Assembly: GCA_028277765.1 (NCBI GenBank)
Contig: JANQFQ010000029.1
Location: forward strand, 1-35,551
Origin: Desulfobacterales bacterium
GTDB taxonomy: Bacteria; Desulfobacterota; Desulfobacteria; Desulfobacterales; SURF-7
DNA: 35,551 nt
Direction: 5' to 3'
A program made the position numbers and the translations under genes. A model generated the notes under the pieces. That model was not told the DNA's origin and searched no databases. It saw nothing but the letters and a program-made list of their open reading frames with translations. This document shows, piece by piece, positions 25,167-33,709 of this stretch (position 1 is its first letter; every line of letters starts with the position of its first letter).

Positions 25167-25347
25167 TTTGATCTTTCCGGCGGTCATGATGAAAAGTTGT
25201 CAAAGTTTAAGTCACATAAAATGGAATTGCAAGTTGTAAAAGTCTAGATCTGACACTGTATGTAAAATCAAGTATTGGTCAGGACACAAGTATATAGAAA
25301 GGGCACAATTAACTGACTGAAATTGTTGGAGGCGAATTAGAAAAATA
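25167..25347 (+). repeat. Long spacer repeat, copy B with a 57-base insert
   Basis: It contains CTTTCCGGCGGTCATGATGA through CAAAGTTTAAGTCACATAAA and CAATTAACTGACTGAAATTG, matching 19999-20121. The spacer 25102-25481 holds no gene apart from this repeat; a weak TTGACC (25417) with TATCTG 17 bases on may be the promoter for the lipoprotein-TPR pair. Confidence 0.75.
25234..25290. mobile_element. 57-base insert flanked by CAAG
   Basis: Relative to copy A, copy B has an extra 57 bases after GGAATTGCAAG; the insert ends in GGACACAAG, so CAAG flanks it on both sides. Its inner word ATCTGACACTGTATGTAA recurs at 28469-28496 as ATCTGACACTTTCTGTAAGG. Confidence 0.5.
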
Positions 25348-25481
25348 CAAAGCCAGAGGATATTTATTGGGATTACAAATAGTTATTGCGAACTGGCAAC
25401 TTCGTTTTTCTGTTTCTTGACCCGGAGTATTTTTCCTGATATCTGACAACTTAATCTTCCATTTAATTTTTGAGGACTAGC

Positions 25482-26108
25482 ATGATAAAAAAACTTACTC
25501 TTCTGATCGCGTTTCTATTTCTTACAGGCTGCTCAGGGCATATGCCTGCTATCGTTGATTCCGGGCTTGTAAGCAACCCGACAATTGGATGGAAAGGGTA
25601 TACCTATAAAATACCTGCCGGCTATCAGCCTTTTGATCCCGATTCCATGGAGGAAACATCCATTAATTCAGCGATTGATAAATTAACCAATAAGTTCAAA
25701 ACTGCTAGGATAGAAGAAATTGATTATTCGGATATCGTTGTTTTAAAAAAGGACCAGGAGGATAAATATATTGTATCGATAGTTGTTGTTTTTCCCCTGT
25801 TTGAATCCATCAGCACCATGGAGACAACACATAAAAAGGTTATTCTTAACGCTACTGTTGGAAGTGCGTACATGGGACAAATAAAAGCAGAAAAGTCCAA
25901 ACGAATGGACATAAACGGGCACATGGCTGTCTATATGGAGGGTTTTAAATTTAAGGATAAAAAACTTAATAAAACCTATGTTTCAAACGCGTTTTTCATT
26001 CTAGGTGACCTGGATGAATCCTATATGCTTTTTAGCCTTTCAGAAAAAAAACATAAAGCCGAAATGAAATTCGTTCTTTCGGAACTTGTCCATAGCCTTC
26101 GTTTTTAA
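25482..26108 (+). CDS. Predicted lipoprotein encoded with the TPR gene
   Basis: ATG 25482 follows TGAGGA; an earlier TTG at 25470 is less likely. This 208-residue protein has lipobox LTGC (Cys about 17), then a compact domain starting GWKGYTYKIPAGYQPFDP. The C-terminal 130 residues are shared with the truncated paralogue at 20578-21009. It may form a conserved beta-rich lipoprotein domain, but the family is not recognised. It lies 17 bases before the 771-residue TPR lipoprotein, so the two probably act together at the envelope. Confidence 0.7.
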   Translation: MIKKLTLLIAFLFLTGCSGHMPAIVDSGLVSNPTIGWKGYTYKIPAGYQPFDPDSMEETSINSAIDKLTNKFKTARIEEIDYSDIVVLKKDQEDKYIVSIVVVFPLFESISTMETTHKKVILNATVGSAYMGQIKAEKSKRMDINGHMAVYMEGFKFKDKKLNKTYVSNAFFILGDLDESYMLFSLSEKKHKAEMKFVLSELVHSLRF

Positions 26109-26125
26109 CACTCTATGGAAAAAAT

Positions 26126-28441
26126 ATGACAACTAAACGTTTCATCATCAGCATGTTTTTAATTGTTATTACAGCTCTCTCCGGCTGCTCAACGATGAAT
26201 CAATTAAACAGGAAAATTGAGCCGGATCCTGAAACCGCACAGTCCTACTTTCGCCGTGGTTCTCTCTGGTTAAAAAGTGGTGACTACGACAAAACCATAG
26301 AAGACTGTGATAGGGCTATTGAATTGGAGCCGAATTATACGACCGCCTACAGCAATCGCGGGGCTGCCTGGCAAAACAAGGGTGAGCATGAAAAAGCAAT
26401 AAAGGACTATAATAAAGCTATTGAGTTAGACCCGAAAGAAGACAATTTTTACTTTAATCGCGGGTTATCCTGGCATGCAATAGAAGAGTATGACAAGGCT
26501 ATAAAAGATTATGATAAGGCGATTAAATTAGACCCGAAAAATGCAAGAGTCTTTTTCAAGCGCGGGTATACATTGAGTAAAATGGGTGATATTGACAAAG
26601 CCATAAAAGACTATGACAGGTCAATTAAACTGGATCCGAACGATGCCGAAGTTTATTATAACCGAGCAGAAGCCTGGTTAAAAAAGGGTGATGAGGGCAG
26701 GGGGATAAGAGATTATACGAATACGATTAAGGTGGATTCAAAAAATATAAATGCATACTTAAATCGTGGTCATATCTGGAGAGCAAAGGGTGAGTATAAG
26801 CGGGCCATAACAAATTATGAAAAGGTCATCAAATTAAATCCAACATCAGCAATAGCTTACACTTGTCGTGGATCTATTTATTTCGACATGGAAAATTATG
26901 AGCAGGCCTTAAAAGAGTATGACAAGGCCATTGAATTAGATCCAAAACATGTAAAAACTTACCTTGAACGCGGGGCTGCCTGGCGCAAAAAGGAGAGCGA
27001 TGACAAAGCCATAAAGGACTTTGATAAAGCTATTGAATTAGATCCGAATAACTCAACAGCCTATAACTACCGCGGTCTTGTATTGAGCAGCAGAGGTGAG
27101 TATTTCCAGGCCATAGATGAATATAATAAGGCAATTGTGTTAGACCCTGAAAGCGCAGAAACGTATAAAAATCGGGGCGTTGCATTGAGCGCCAGGGGAG
27201 AGTATGATCAGGCCATAAAGGACTATGATACAGCAATTGAATTAGATCCCAAAGACCGGGATATATACTATAAACGTGGGAAAATCTGGGCTGACAAGGG
27301 TGACCATGACAGGGCAATACAAGACTATGACAGGGCTATTGAATTGGACCTGAAAGACCCGACTTTATACTATAATCGAGGAGTCGCCTGGCAAAGAAAG
27401 GATTACTACAGCAGAGCTATCAATGACTATGACAAGGCTATTGAATTGGATCCAAAGTATGCACTGGCATACAACCATCGAGGGAATATCCTGAAAAAAA
27501 AGGGTGATTATTACAAGGCATTAAAAGACTATGATATGGCAGTTAAATTAGACCCGAAATATTCAGCGACTTACACCAATCGCGGGAACACCTGGTTTCG
27601 CATAGGTGACTTTGACAAGGCATTAAAAGATTTTAATATGACAATTGAGTTGGATCCGAAACATGTGGATGCATACTATAATCGAGCAATCACATGGAAA
27701 AAAAAGGGTGACGACGACAACGCCATAAAAGACTGTGATATGGTTATTGAATTGGATCCGAAATATACGACCGTCTACAGCATTCGCGGGGCTGCCTGGC
27801 GAAACAAGGGTGACCATGAAAAAGCTATAAAGGACTATACAAAGGCTATTGAGTTAGACCCGAAAGCAGACAATTTTTACATTAATCGCGGGATTTCCTG
27901 GAGCGCAATAGGTGAGCATGACAAGGCTATAAAAGATTATGATAAGGCTATTGAATTAGACCCGAAAGATGCGGTTCCCTACTACAATCGAGGAAATGCC
28001 TGGTCTGATAAGGGAGACTATGACCAGGCTATAAAAAACTTTAATACGGTAATTGTATTTAACCCGAAATATGCTGACGCTTACAACAATCGAGGGTTTG
28101 CCTGGCGAAAAAAAGGTGACCATGAGAAAGCTATAGAAGACTATAATAAGGCTATCGCGTTAAACCCTGAAGTAAGCCTTTATTACATTAATCGCGCTGT
28201 TTCCTGGAGAGCCTTGGGTAAATACAGCAAGGCGATAAAAAATTATGATAGAGCAATTGAATTAGACCCGAAAAACTCAACGTTGTACTATTCTCGTGGA
28301 ACTGCCTGGAAGAGAAAGGGTGATTTTGACAAGTCCGTCAGTGATTTAAACACATATTTAAAACATGCAAACAACAACTCCAAAAAAGTTGAAAAAGCAA
28401 GACAAAAGATAAGGGAAATGGGGTATACGCTGGAATATTAA
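26126..28441 (+). CDS. TPR lipoprotein with 21 tetratricopeptide repeats
   Basis: This 771-residue protein has a lipoprotein signal (lipobox LSGC, Cys21), then 21 consecutive 34-residue TPR units from about residue 38 to 752, and a short tail KKVEKARQKIREMGYTLEY. Units follow the consensus NRG-AW-KGD-DKAIKDYDKAIELDPK closely and are alike even at DNA level. Units 1-3 and 15-17 are especially close, at exactly 14 units (1428 bases) distance, which points to internal duplication or gene conversion. TPR superhelices bind peptides, so an envelope scaffold role is likely; the partner may be the 208-residue lipoprotein. Confidence 0.85.
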   Translation: MTTKRFIISMFLIVITALSGCSTMNQLNRKIEPDPETAQSYFRRGSLWLKSGDYDKTIEDCDRAIELEPNYTTAYSNRGAAWQNKGEHEKAIKDYNKAIELDPKEDNFYFNRGLSWHAIEEYDKAIKDYDKAIKLDPKNARVFFKRGYTLSKMGDIDKAIKDYDRSIKLDPNDAEVYYNRAEAWLKKGDEGRGIRDYTNTIKVDSKNINAYLNRGHIWRAKGEYKRAITNYEKVIKLNPTSAIAYTCRGSIYFDMENYEQALKEYDKAIELDPKHVKTYLERGAAWRKKESDDKAIKDFDKAIELDPNNSTAYNYRGLVLSSRGEYFQAIDEYNKAIVLDPESAETYKNRGVALSARGEYDQAIKDYDTAIELDPKDRDIYYKRGKIWADKGDHDRAIQDYDRAIELDLKDPTLYYNRGVAWQRKDYYSRAINDYDKAIELDPKYALAYNHRGNILKKKGDYYKALKDYDMAVKLDPKYSATYTNRGNTWFRIGDFDKALKDFNMTIELDPKHVDAYYNRAITWKKKGDDDNAIKDCDMVIELDPKYTTVYSIRGAAWRNKGDHEKAIKDYTKAIELDPKADNFYINRGISWSAIGEHDKAIKDYDKAIELDPKDAVPYYNRGNAWSDKGDYDQAIKNFNTVIVFNPKYADAYNNRGFAWRKKGDHEKAIEDYNKAIALNPEVSLYYINRAVSWRALGKYSKAIKNYDRAIELDPKNSTLYYSRGTAWKRKGDFDKSVSDLNTYLKHANNNSKKVEKARQKIREMGYTLEY

Positions 28442-28468
28442 TGTATTTATGGCATCGCTTTAAATAAA

Positions 28469-28496
28469 ATCTGACACTTTCTGTAAGGTCAAATCG
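28469..28496 (+). repeat. ATCTGACACT-type short repeat
   Basis: ATCTGACACTTTCTGTAAGG then TCAAATCG lies in the spacer after the TPR gene. It resembles the core of the 57-base insert at 25234-25290. Confidence 0.45.
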
Positions 28497-28660
28497 TGAC
28501 TTATACAACATATCCTTCGATTCATCCTGATCTATAGTTACTGCGACGACCCCGATTTCTTATACTACCATTTTCTTGTAATGTTGTTATTTTTGTTATA
28601 TTTAGTGAAAATAAATTTAAAATGTAGAATGGCTGTTCATTTATTAAGGATATATTAGAT

Positions 28661-29341
28661 GTGTTTAGTAAATTTTTTGGATTGTTCTACTGGATTATGA
28701 TAATTGTGCTGTGTATAAAGGATAAAATCAGATGGGCAACTTTTTTTGCATTAATTACAACAGGCTTGCTCTCCATTACAATCGGTCTTCTCGTAATCTT
28801 TGTGCTATCTGATTATACCATTCGAGGAAGTGATGATCCTAAAATCCCAATTATTATTGGTTTTGTTCTTTTCGCAAGTGTTTTGTATGCATTGAAACAT
28901 TCAAAAAAAGCAGAAAAAATTCAAGCAGAGAAATATTTAACACTCAGATGGCTTATTCTTATCTTGGGCATAATAGTTCAATTTATTGGCTGCATTGTAG
29001 CAAATATGTTTATCTTTTTAGAAGAATCAAAACCAAACCTTACGGTTATGTGTTATATTGCCGTAACAATAATAAGTGTATTGCTATTATATTGGGCGTC
29101 GAGAATTAATTCCATAAAGCGCCCAAACCTAATGAGGAAAATTGTTTTTATCTGTATTTTCTTAGTGTTTAATAATATTACCCTTTTAATGTCATGTTCA
29201 TTATTATTTATTATTCCTGAAAAACCTCCTGTTGCATATCCGTACCTTGCAGGGCTTACTACGATATGTTTTCTTATTTATGGGGTAGCGTTTTTATTCA
29301 TAAAGAGAGATTTTATTATTCCAGATTCATTACAAGATTAA
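28661..29341 (+). CDS. Multi-pass membrane protein of unknown function
   Basis: GTG 28661 follows AAGGA at ten bases. This 226-residue protein has about seven hydrophobic helices (about residues 5-20, 26-48, 60-77, 93-118, 125-144, 160-182, 194-215) with short polar loops. The pattern could be a small transporter or sensor-type membrane domain; no motif identifies it. It is followed by a terminator-like hairpin (29408-29430), so it is probably monocistronic. Confidence 0.55.
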   Translation: MFSKFFGLFYWIMIIVLCIKDKIRWATFFALITTGLLSITIGLLVIFVLSDYTIRGSDDPKIPIIIGFVLFASVLYALKHSKKAEKIQAEKYLTLRWLILILGIIVQFIGCIVANMFIFLEESKPNLTVMCYIAVTIISVLLLYWASRINSIKRPNLMRKIVFICIFLVFNNITLLMSCSLLFIIPEKPPVAYPYLAGLTTICFLIYGVAFLFIKRDFIIPDSLQD

Positions 29342-29407
29342 AACTAAGAGGATAGGATAGATTTTTTCACCATTCCAACAAATATTAATTAATTTTAAAG
29401 GAAAACA

Positions 29408-29430
29408 AAAGGGACGGCCCTTTCCTTTTT
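29408..29430 (+). terminator. Terminator-like hairpin after the membrane protein
   Basis: AAAGGG-ACGG-CCCTTT is followed by CCTTTTT on the plus strand. It is placed 67 bases after the stop of the 226-residue gene. Confidence 0.6.
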
Positions 29431-29478
29431 ATGGCCAACAATTGTTAATCTTAAACCGCCCACTCCCTTGAAAGGCCC

Positions 29479-29859
29479 TTGGATGAACGGGAAGGTGCCG
29501 TAACTGATATCAAATACGATCCAATTTCCATGAGCGTGTATTTTACGAAAAAGTGGATGGGACAAACGCAGTCGCAAAAGATAAATATTTCCACCCTCAA
29601 ACCCGCTGCAGCTGCTCCCAATGATCTGAAATCAAAAAAACTCGTTGAACTAAACAGCATCGATATTGATAGCGAACAATTCGACAAAGTCATGGAGAAA
29701 CGGGCGGATTCGGTTCCGCACCTGGAGACCCCGGACTTTGAAGGAAAAAAGCTGTTGGTCAAATTCTATGTTGCAGGGGGCGGCCAGGCTGCAAACAGCC
29801 TCTGGTTAAAAGAAGCAGAAAAAGAGTTTGAGCTTCTTCCTTTTATAAAAAATTTTTAG
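29479..29859 (+). CDS. Hypothetical protein, probably lacking its 5' end
   Basis: The frame is open from 29455 with TTG 29479 as the only early start codon, giving up to 126 residues. There is no proper ribosome site and no signal peptide. The sequence is clearly protein-like (TDIKYDPISMSVYF, then LVKFYVAGGGQAANSLWLKE). It looks like the C-terminal part of a larger soluble or periplasmic protein whose first half was lost. I do not recognise the family. The next gene starts 79 bases further on. Confidence 0.45.
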   Translation: MDEREGAVTDIKYDPISMSVYFTKKWMGQTQSQKINISTLKPAAAAPNDLKSKKLVELNSIDIDSEQFDKVMEKRADSVPHLETPDFEGKKLLVKFYVAGGGQAANSLWLKEAEKEFELLPFIKNF

Positions 29860-29938
29860 TAATAATTTTCTCTTGAGCGAGAGTGGCCAAGGATCAACCT
29901 GATCCCTTTACCTCTATAATAATCACAGGAACAATATT

Positions 29939-31705
29939 ATGGGATCCAGGAAAAAATCACGGAAAACAAAAAAGACTAAAAAGAAGCAGCCTCTCCGGAT
30001 GATAAATCCGTCGCCGGTTTCTTTGTCAAAGCTGATGTTGGTTGTTTTGACAATCTTTATCTCTGTTTTTACAGTTTACTGGAACACCCTGGGCAATGAA
30101 TTTGTTTCGTTTGATGACCGGAAATATATTTATGAAAATGACCTGATAACAGGAGGCAGCGGGCTGACGGCCATATGGACCGATCTGTGGAACAAACATC
30201 CCAAAACCCATTATTACCCCATGACCTTTACCACATTCTGGCTGGAAAACCAGCTTGCAGGTCTTGAACCGTCTTCGTTTGATAAAGATAAAGTGATCGG
30301 GCACGCAGCCCACCCCATTTTTCATGTTAATCAGATGTTACTCCACACAGTTAACTCGATTTTAATATTTTTGACACTTATTCGGCTTGGGGCGGGCTTC
30401 TGGCCCTCAGCCTTTACAGCCTTGATCTTTGCATTGCACCCTGTAAATGTTGAATCAGTCTCGTGGATATCCGAGCGTAAGAACCTTATGTCCGCCATGT
30501 TTTTCTGGCTTTCACTCCTGTGCTATATCAAATACCGTCAACGAAACACAAAAACAGATTCCCCGAAGTTATACATTATTTCCATACTGCTTTTCCTTTT
30601 CGCTCTGTTGAGTAAATCAGCCACAATGGTTTTGCCGCCGATTATTATCATAACGGATCGTCTTCTTGACCGGCATTGGACATGGTCATCCGTAAAACGA
30701 TCCATTCCCTTTTTTATTCTAAGCATCTTGATGATATATGTTACGATATCACGGGAAGCGTTTATCGCCAAAAGCTGGGAACCCCTTGCCATCTGGATAA
30801 GACCGTTTATCTCTGTTGCTGCCATCGTACATTATGTCGTTAAAATATTTCTGCCTGTCAATCAGGCCCTTATCTACCCACGCTGGGCGGAAACCCTGGC
30901 CGAGCCCCGGTATCTGATTTCACTTGCCGCGGCACTTACAGCTTTCTGGCTCATATGGAAATTCAGAAAACAATTGGGTGACCTTTGGCTATGGGGGCTC
31001 GCTCTGTTCCTTATTACTATTTTCCCGATAATAGGATTGAAAAACTTCGTTTGGTTGCAGTTCGCGTTTGTGTCTGATCATTATATTTATTTGGGAAGTG
31101 CAGGCATTATTCTGATGGCCGGTCTTTTACTCTATAGATGGTGCCTGAAAGAACCGGAAGACGGAAAGGATGTGCTGCAGCTTGACCCCAGACGTTTTGC
31201 CGCAGCCGGCTGCTTAACGCTCCTTCTTCTTATTGGTTGCGGTTTCAGGACCGTTGCCCAGAACCGGACATGGAAAAACAACCTGACCCTTTATAGCCAC
31301 ATACTAACCGTAAACCCTAACTGTTTTATTGCAAGCGATAGCCTCGGAAACCATTATTCCCAGAAAAAAGATTACAGTACAGCGCTGACATACTATCAAA
31401 AGGCCGCTGCCATCAAACCAACATTTATCAAAATCAAATACAAATGCGGGCGTATGCTGATGCTGTTGAAACGGCCGGAGGAAGCGTTCCCCTGGTTTAA
31501 AGAGGCAGTGCATATGGCCAACAGCCGCAATATTAGATCGTGGAGATTACATACATATTATGCGGACTGCTTGTACAGCCTTGGAAGGCTGGATGAAGCC
31601 ATAAAAGAGTACCATTACATTCTCAACATGAAACCGCCCAATGCCGCGAACATAGAAAAGGCTATAAAAAATATAAACAAAATAAAGTCGAAGCACGATC
31701 AATGA
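29939..31705 (+). CDS. TMTC-like membrane glycosyltransferase with C-terminal TPRs
   Basis: This 588-residue protein has a basic N-terminus (KKSRKTKKTKKK), then about ten membrane helices from residue 30 to 440, and two to three TPR units at the C-terminal end (about 460-570). The luminal loop FVSFDDRKYI carries the acidic pair expected for C-type glycosyltransferases, and HPVNVESVSWISERKNLM is the hallmark of TMTC-like protein O-mannosyltransferase homologues, common with TPRs in deltaproteobacteria. It probably transfers a lipid-linked sugar to a protein or polymer on the outer face of the inner membrane. Acceptor and sugar are unknown. A GGAA-type site precedes ATG. Confidence 0.8.
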   Translation: MGSRKKSRKTKKTKKKQPLRMINPSPVSLSKLMLVVLTIFISVFTVYWNTLGNEFVSFDDRKYIYENDLITGGSGLTAIWTDLWNKHPKTHYYPMTFTTFWLENQLAGLEPSSFDKDKVIGHAAHPIFHVNQMLLHTVNSILIFLTLIRLGAGFWPSAFTALIFALHPVNVESVSWISERKNLMSAMFFWLSLLCYIKYRQRNTKTDSPKLYIISILLFLFALLSKSATMVLPPIIIITDRLLDRHWTWSSVKRSIPFFILSILMIYVTISREAFIAKSWEPLAIWIRPFISVAAIVHYVVKIFLPVNQALIYPRWAETLAEPRYLISLAAALTAFWLIWKFRKQLGDLWLWGLALFLITIFPIIGLKNFVWLQFAFVSDHYIYLGSAGIILMAGLLLYRWCLKEPEDGKDVLQLDPRRFAAAGCLTLLLLIGCGFRTVAQNRTWKNNLTLYSHILTVNPNCFIASDSLGNHYSQKKDYSTALTYYQKAAAIKPTFIKIKYKCGRMLMLLKRPEEAFPWFKEAVHMANSRNIRSWRLHTYYADCLYSLGRLDEAIKEYHYILNMKPPNAANIEKAIKNINKIKSKHDQ

Positions 31706-31746
31706 TTTTAGCTAAGCAGAAGGAGAGAGATCAAATCTTCGTTTGA

Positions 31747-32007
31747 CTAAATATAATAGCAAAAGTTGATAATACTTTTGACACTATCGATTGGGAAAAA
31801 ATGCCTCAAGGTTTCAACGAATCAATATGGTTTAATGATTATGGACAAGGAACACAGGTAAAATGGTATAATAAAAAAGCTCATTCAAATATACAAATAC
31901 AGAAAGTGAAAAAAATTGTTGTCGGAGAAAAAACTATTAAAAGAATTGATGCTCAAGTGTCCAATGCTATACGGCTCAGAAAACAGGGGTATACGCAGGA
32001 ATATTAA
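31747..32007 (+). pseudogene. C-terminal gene fragment
   Basis: One frame is open from 31747 to the TAA at 32007 (86 codons), but the only ATG (31801) lies within a continuous coding-like segment (AKVDNTFDTIDWEKMPQGF), so the 5' part is missing. The end KQGYTQEY and its DNA (GGGGTATACGCAGGAATATTAA minus one base) closely match the end of the TPR gene (EMGYTLEY), suggesting the same tail was copied. The middle is rich in Lys and Gln. The family is unknown. Confidence 0.45.
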
Positions 32008-32049
32008 TTTTTCTATAATGTCAAAGATTATGACAGCAACGTAAAAAAA

Positions 32050-32487
32050 ATGACGACAACAATTCCTACAAAATTGATTGCACCTTGTGGAATGAACTGC
32101 CGCCTTTGCTTGGGATATATTCGTGAAAAGAATACCTGTCCAGGTTGCCGAAAGATCAATGGTCAAAATAGTCAAAAATCAAAATACCGTAAAAGATGTA
32201 AAATCAAAAATTGCGAAAAAATCGCCAAAGGCAAAATCAAATATTGCTCCGATAGTTGTGGCAGTTTTCCTTGCGCTAGATTAAAACAATTGGATAAGCG
32301 ATATAGAACAAAGTATGGAATGAGTATGATCGACAATCTTAAAATGATAAATGAATTTGGGATCAGACATTTCATTCGGAATGAAAAAGTGAAATGGATT
32401 TGTCCTGAATGCGGTGAAATGATTTGTGTTCATAGACCAGCTTGCCTTTATTGTGAATATAAATGGCATGAAGACAAAAAAACATAA
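32050..32487 (+). CDS. DUF3795 cysteine-rich protein
   Basis: This 145-residue protein begins with the DUF3795 signature IAPCGMNCRLCLGYIREK and continues with TCPGCR, CKIKNCEKIA, YCSDSCGSFPCARLK and a last pair of motifs, CPECGEMI and CLYCEYKW. Sixteen or so cysteines are arranged in pairs, as in zinc- or Fe-S-binding proteins. DUF3795 proteins are frequent in anaerobes; their function is not established. It starts 43 bases after the gene fragment and appears complete for the family. Confidence 0.8.
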   Translation: MTTTIPTKLIAPCGMNCRLCLGYIREKNTCPGCRKINGQNSQKSKYRKRCKIKNCEKIAKGKIKYCSDSCGSFPCARLKQLDKRYRTKYGMSMIDNLKMINEFGIRHFIRNEKVKWICPECGEMICVHRPACLYCEYKWHEDKKT

Positions 32488-32562
32488 GGGTTGTGACTTG
32501 AAGCTTGAATGTCTTGGGTGTTTTAAAGATTCAAGATACGAAACCTTTTTTTAAAAATATGA

Positions 32563-33201
32563 AACCTTTGTATAATTATATATTACTCAAGCTTCTACCA
32601 ATTTCAAAAAGAATATAATGATAATAAAACATTAGAAGAAAAAAAACATATTATTCAAGAGAGTCGAGAATATATTATCGAAGTGTTTACGAATAAAATT
32701 CTGCCGGCTTGGTATAATACACCTTGGTCGTATAACGGACATACAAGAAATCCAGGGAAAGGTAGTATAGTATGTGGAACATTTGTAATTTATACGTTAC
32801 AGGATACTGGCTTTAATATTCCTTCTAAAATGGCTCGACAACCATCTGAACACATTATTAAAAACTTATTTGGTTCTTCTGAAATTAAAAAGTATTGGAA
32901 TTCAACACCTATGGAAAAAATATTGAAATGGATTCAATCACAAGGTGAAGGAATCTATATTGTCGGTATGGATATTCATGTTGGCTTTATTATAAATAAA
33001 GATAAAAATATTACGCTTTGTCATTCTAATTATTACAATCCTCCTCGAAAAGTTGTTAATCAAAATTTAATGGATAAAAGTCCCCTTGCAGATTCAAAAT
33101 ATAGAGTAATTGGGAAAATCTTTGATGATCAAATGATTGGAAAATGGATAAATAAGGAATTTTTCCCTTTGACATATGATTATTTTAAAAATAGACAGTA
33201 G
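32563..33201 (+). pseudogene. NlpC/P60-like peptidase gene lacking its 5' end
   Basis: The frame is open from 32563 to the TAG at 33201. The part before the GTG at 32683 reads as protein (EYNDNKTLEEKKHIIQESRE), so translation from GTG would cut a real helix. The peptidase-like part has Cys in SIVCGTFVIY, His in MDIHVGFII and a polar third residue in CHSNYYN, the order of the NlpC/P60 or papain-like clan. There is no signal peptide. It is probably a 5'-truncated gene; if expressed from GTG it gives 172 residues. Peptidoglycan peptide cleavage would be the expected activity. Confidence 0.5.
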
Positions 33202-33271
33202 AACTATTGAGAGTGTGATAGGTCTTTAAGGGAAAAGAGAGAGGGCGCCCATTAAATGTCCAGTCAATATA

Positions 33272-33334
33272 AAAGGGCGAAACTTAACGGTTCTGCCCTT
33301 TTCTGTTTGAAGGATTTGTGTACTGAAAAATAAC
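33272..33334 (+). repeat. GGGCA-AAC hairpin repeat, copy 2
   Basis: AAGGGCGAAACTTAACGG followed by TTCTGCCCTTTTCTGTTTGA and AGGATTTGTGTACTGAAAAA. The stem and following T-rich run resemble a terminator. The spacer 33202-33709 holds no gene apart from this and the promoter-like site at 33499. Confidence 0.7.
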
Positions 33335-33498
33335 ATCCTGAAACCAGTTTCTTTATAGAACAAATGAAGTTTAACGATATTTAGGAAAAATTATGTAATA
33401 TAATAAATATCTGTTGATATATTGCCATTTATATCTTATTTAAAAGCAGTATTTGTGGTCGAACCCGATGGTTTGCCTTATAATTTCAAGGGCTTATC

Positions 33499-33525
33499 TT
33501 GACCTGCCATGTTTTGGCATAAAAA
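33499..33525 (+). promoter_or_regulatory. Possible promoter with TGCCA-N5-TGGCA spacer palindrome
   Basis: TTGACC (33499-33504) and TAAAAA (33520-33525) are separated by 15 bases made up exactly of the inverted repeat TGCCA-TGTTT-TGGCA. It lies about 185 bases before the GTG of the next gene. The spacing is short for sigma-70, so this is tentative. Confidence 0.3.
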
Positions 33526-33709
33526 TTGAATTTAATTTTTTATTGATAATTATATGAAAATTCAAAAAAAGAGGAAACCGGAAACCGGATCGCACCAAGC
33601 TAACCTCTTAACATTATTTGAAAAACGGAGTAAAAACAAGGGCTTTTTCGAAGATATTTTTATCTTATCAAAGTATTAACCTGTGCCTTACCTTGTAAGG
33701 AGGTAAAAA

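Noticed and set aside
27030..27317. Minus-strand frame inside the TPR gene
   Set aside because: It arises from the repetitive codons of the TPR units read on the other strand.
26126..28441. CRISPR-like array because of regular 102-base periodicity
   Set aside because: The period is 34 codons of TPR units in an open frame, not short repeats with unique spacers.
29451..29762. Minus-strand frame over the 126-residue hypothetical gene
   Set aside because: The plus-strand reading has better protein character (acidic/amphipathic segments); the minus frame is Ser/Phe-rich and has no ribosome site.
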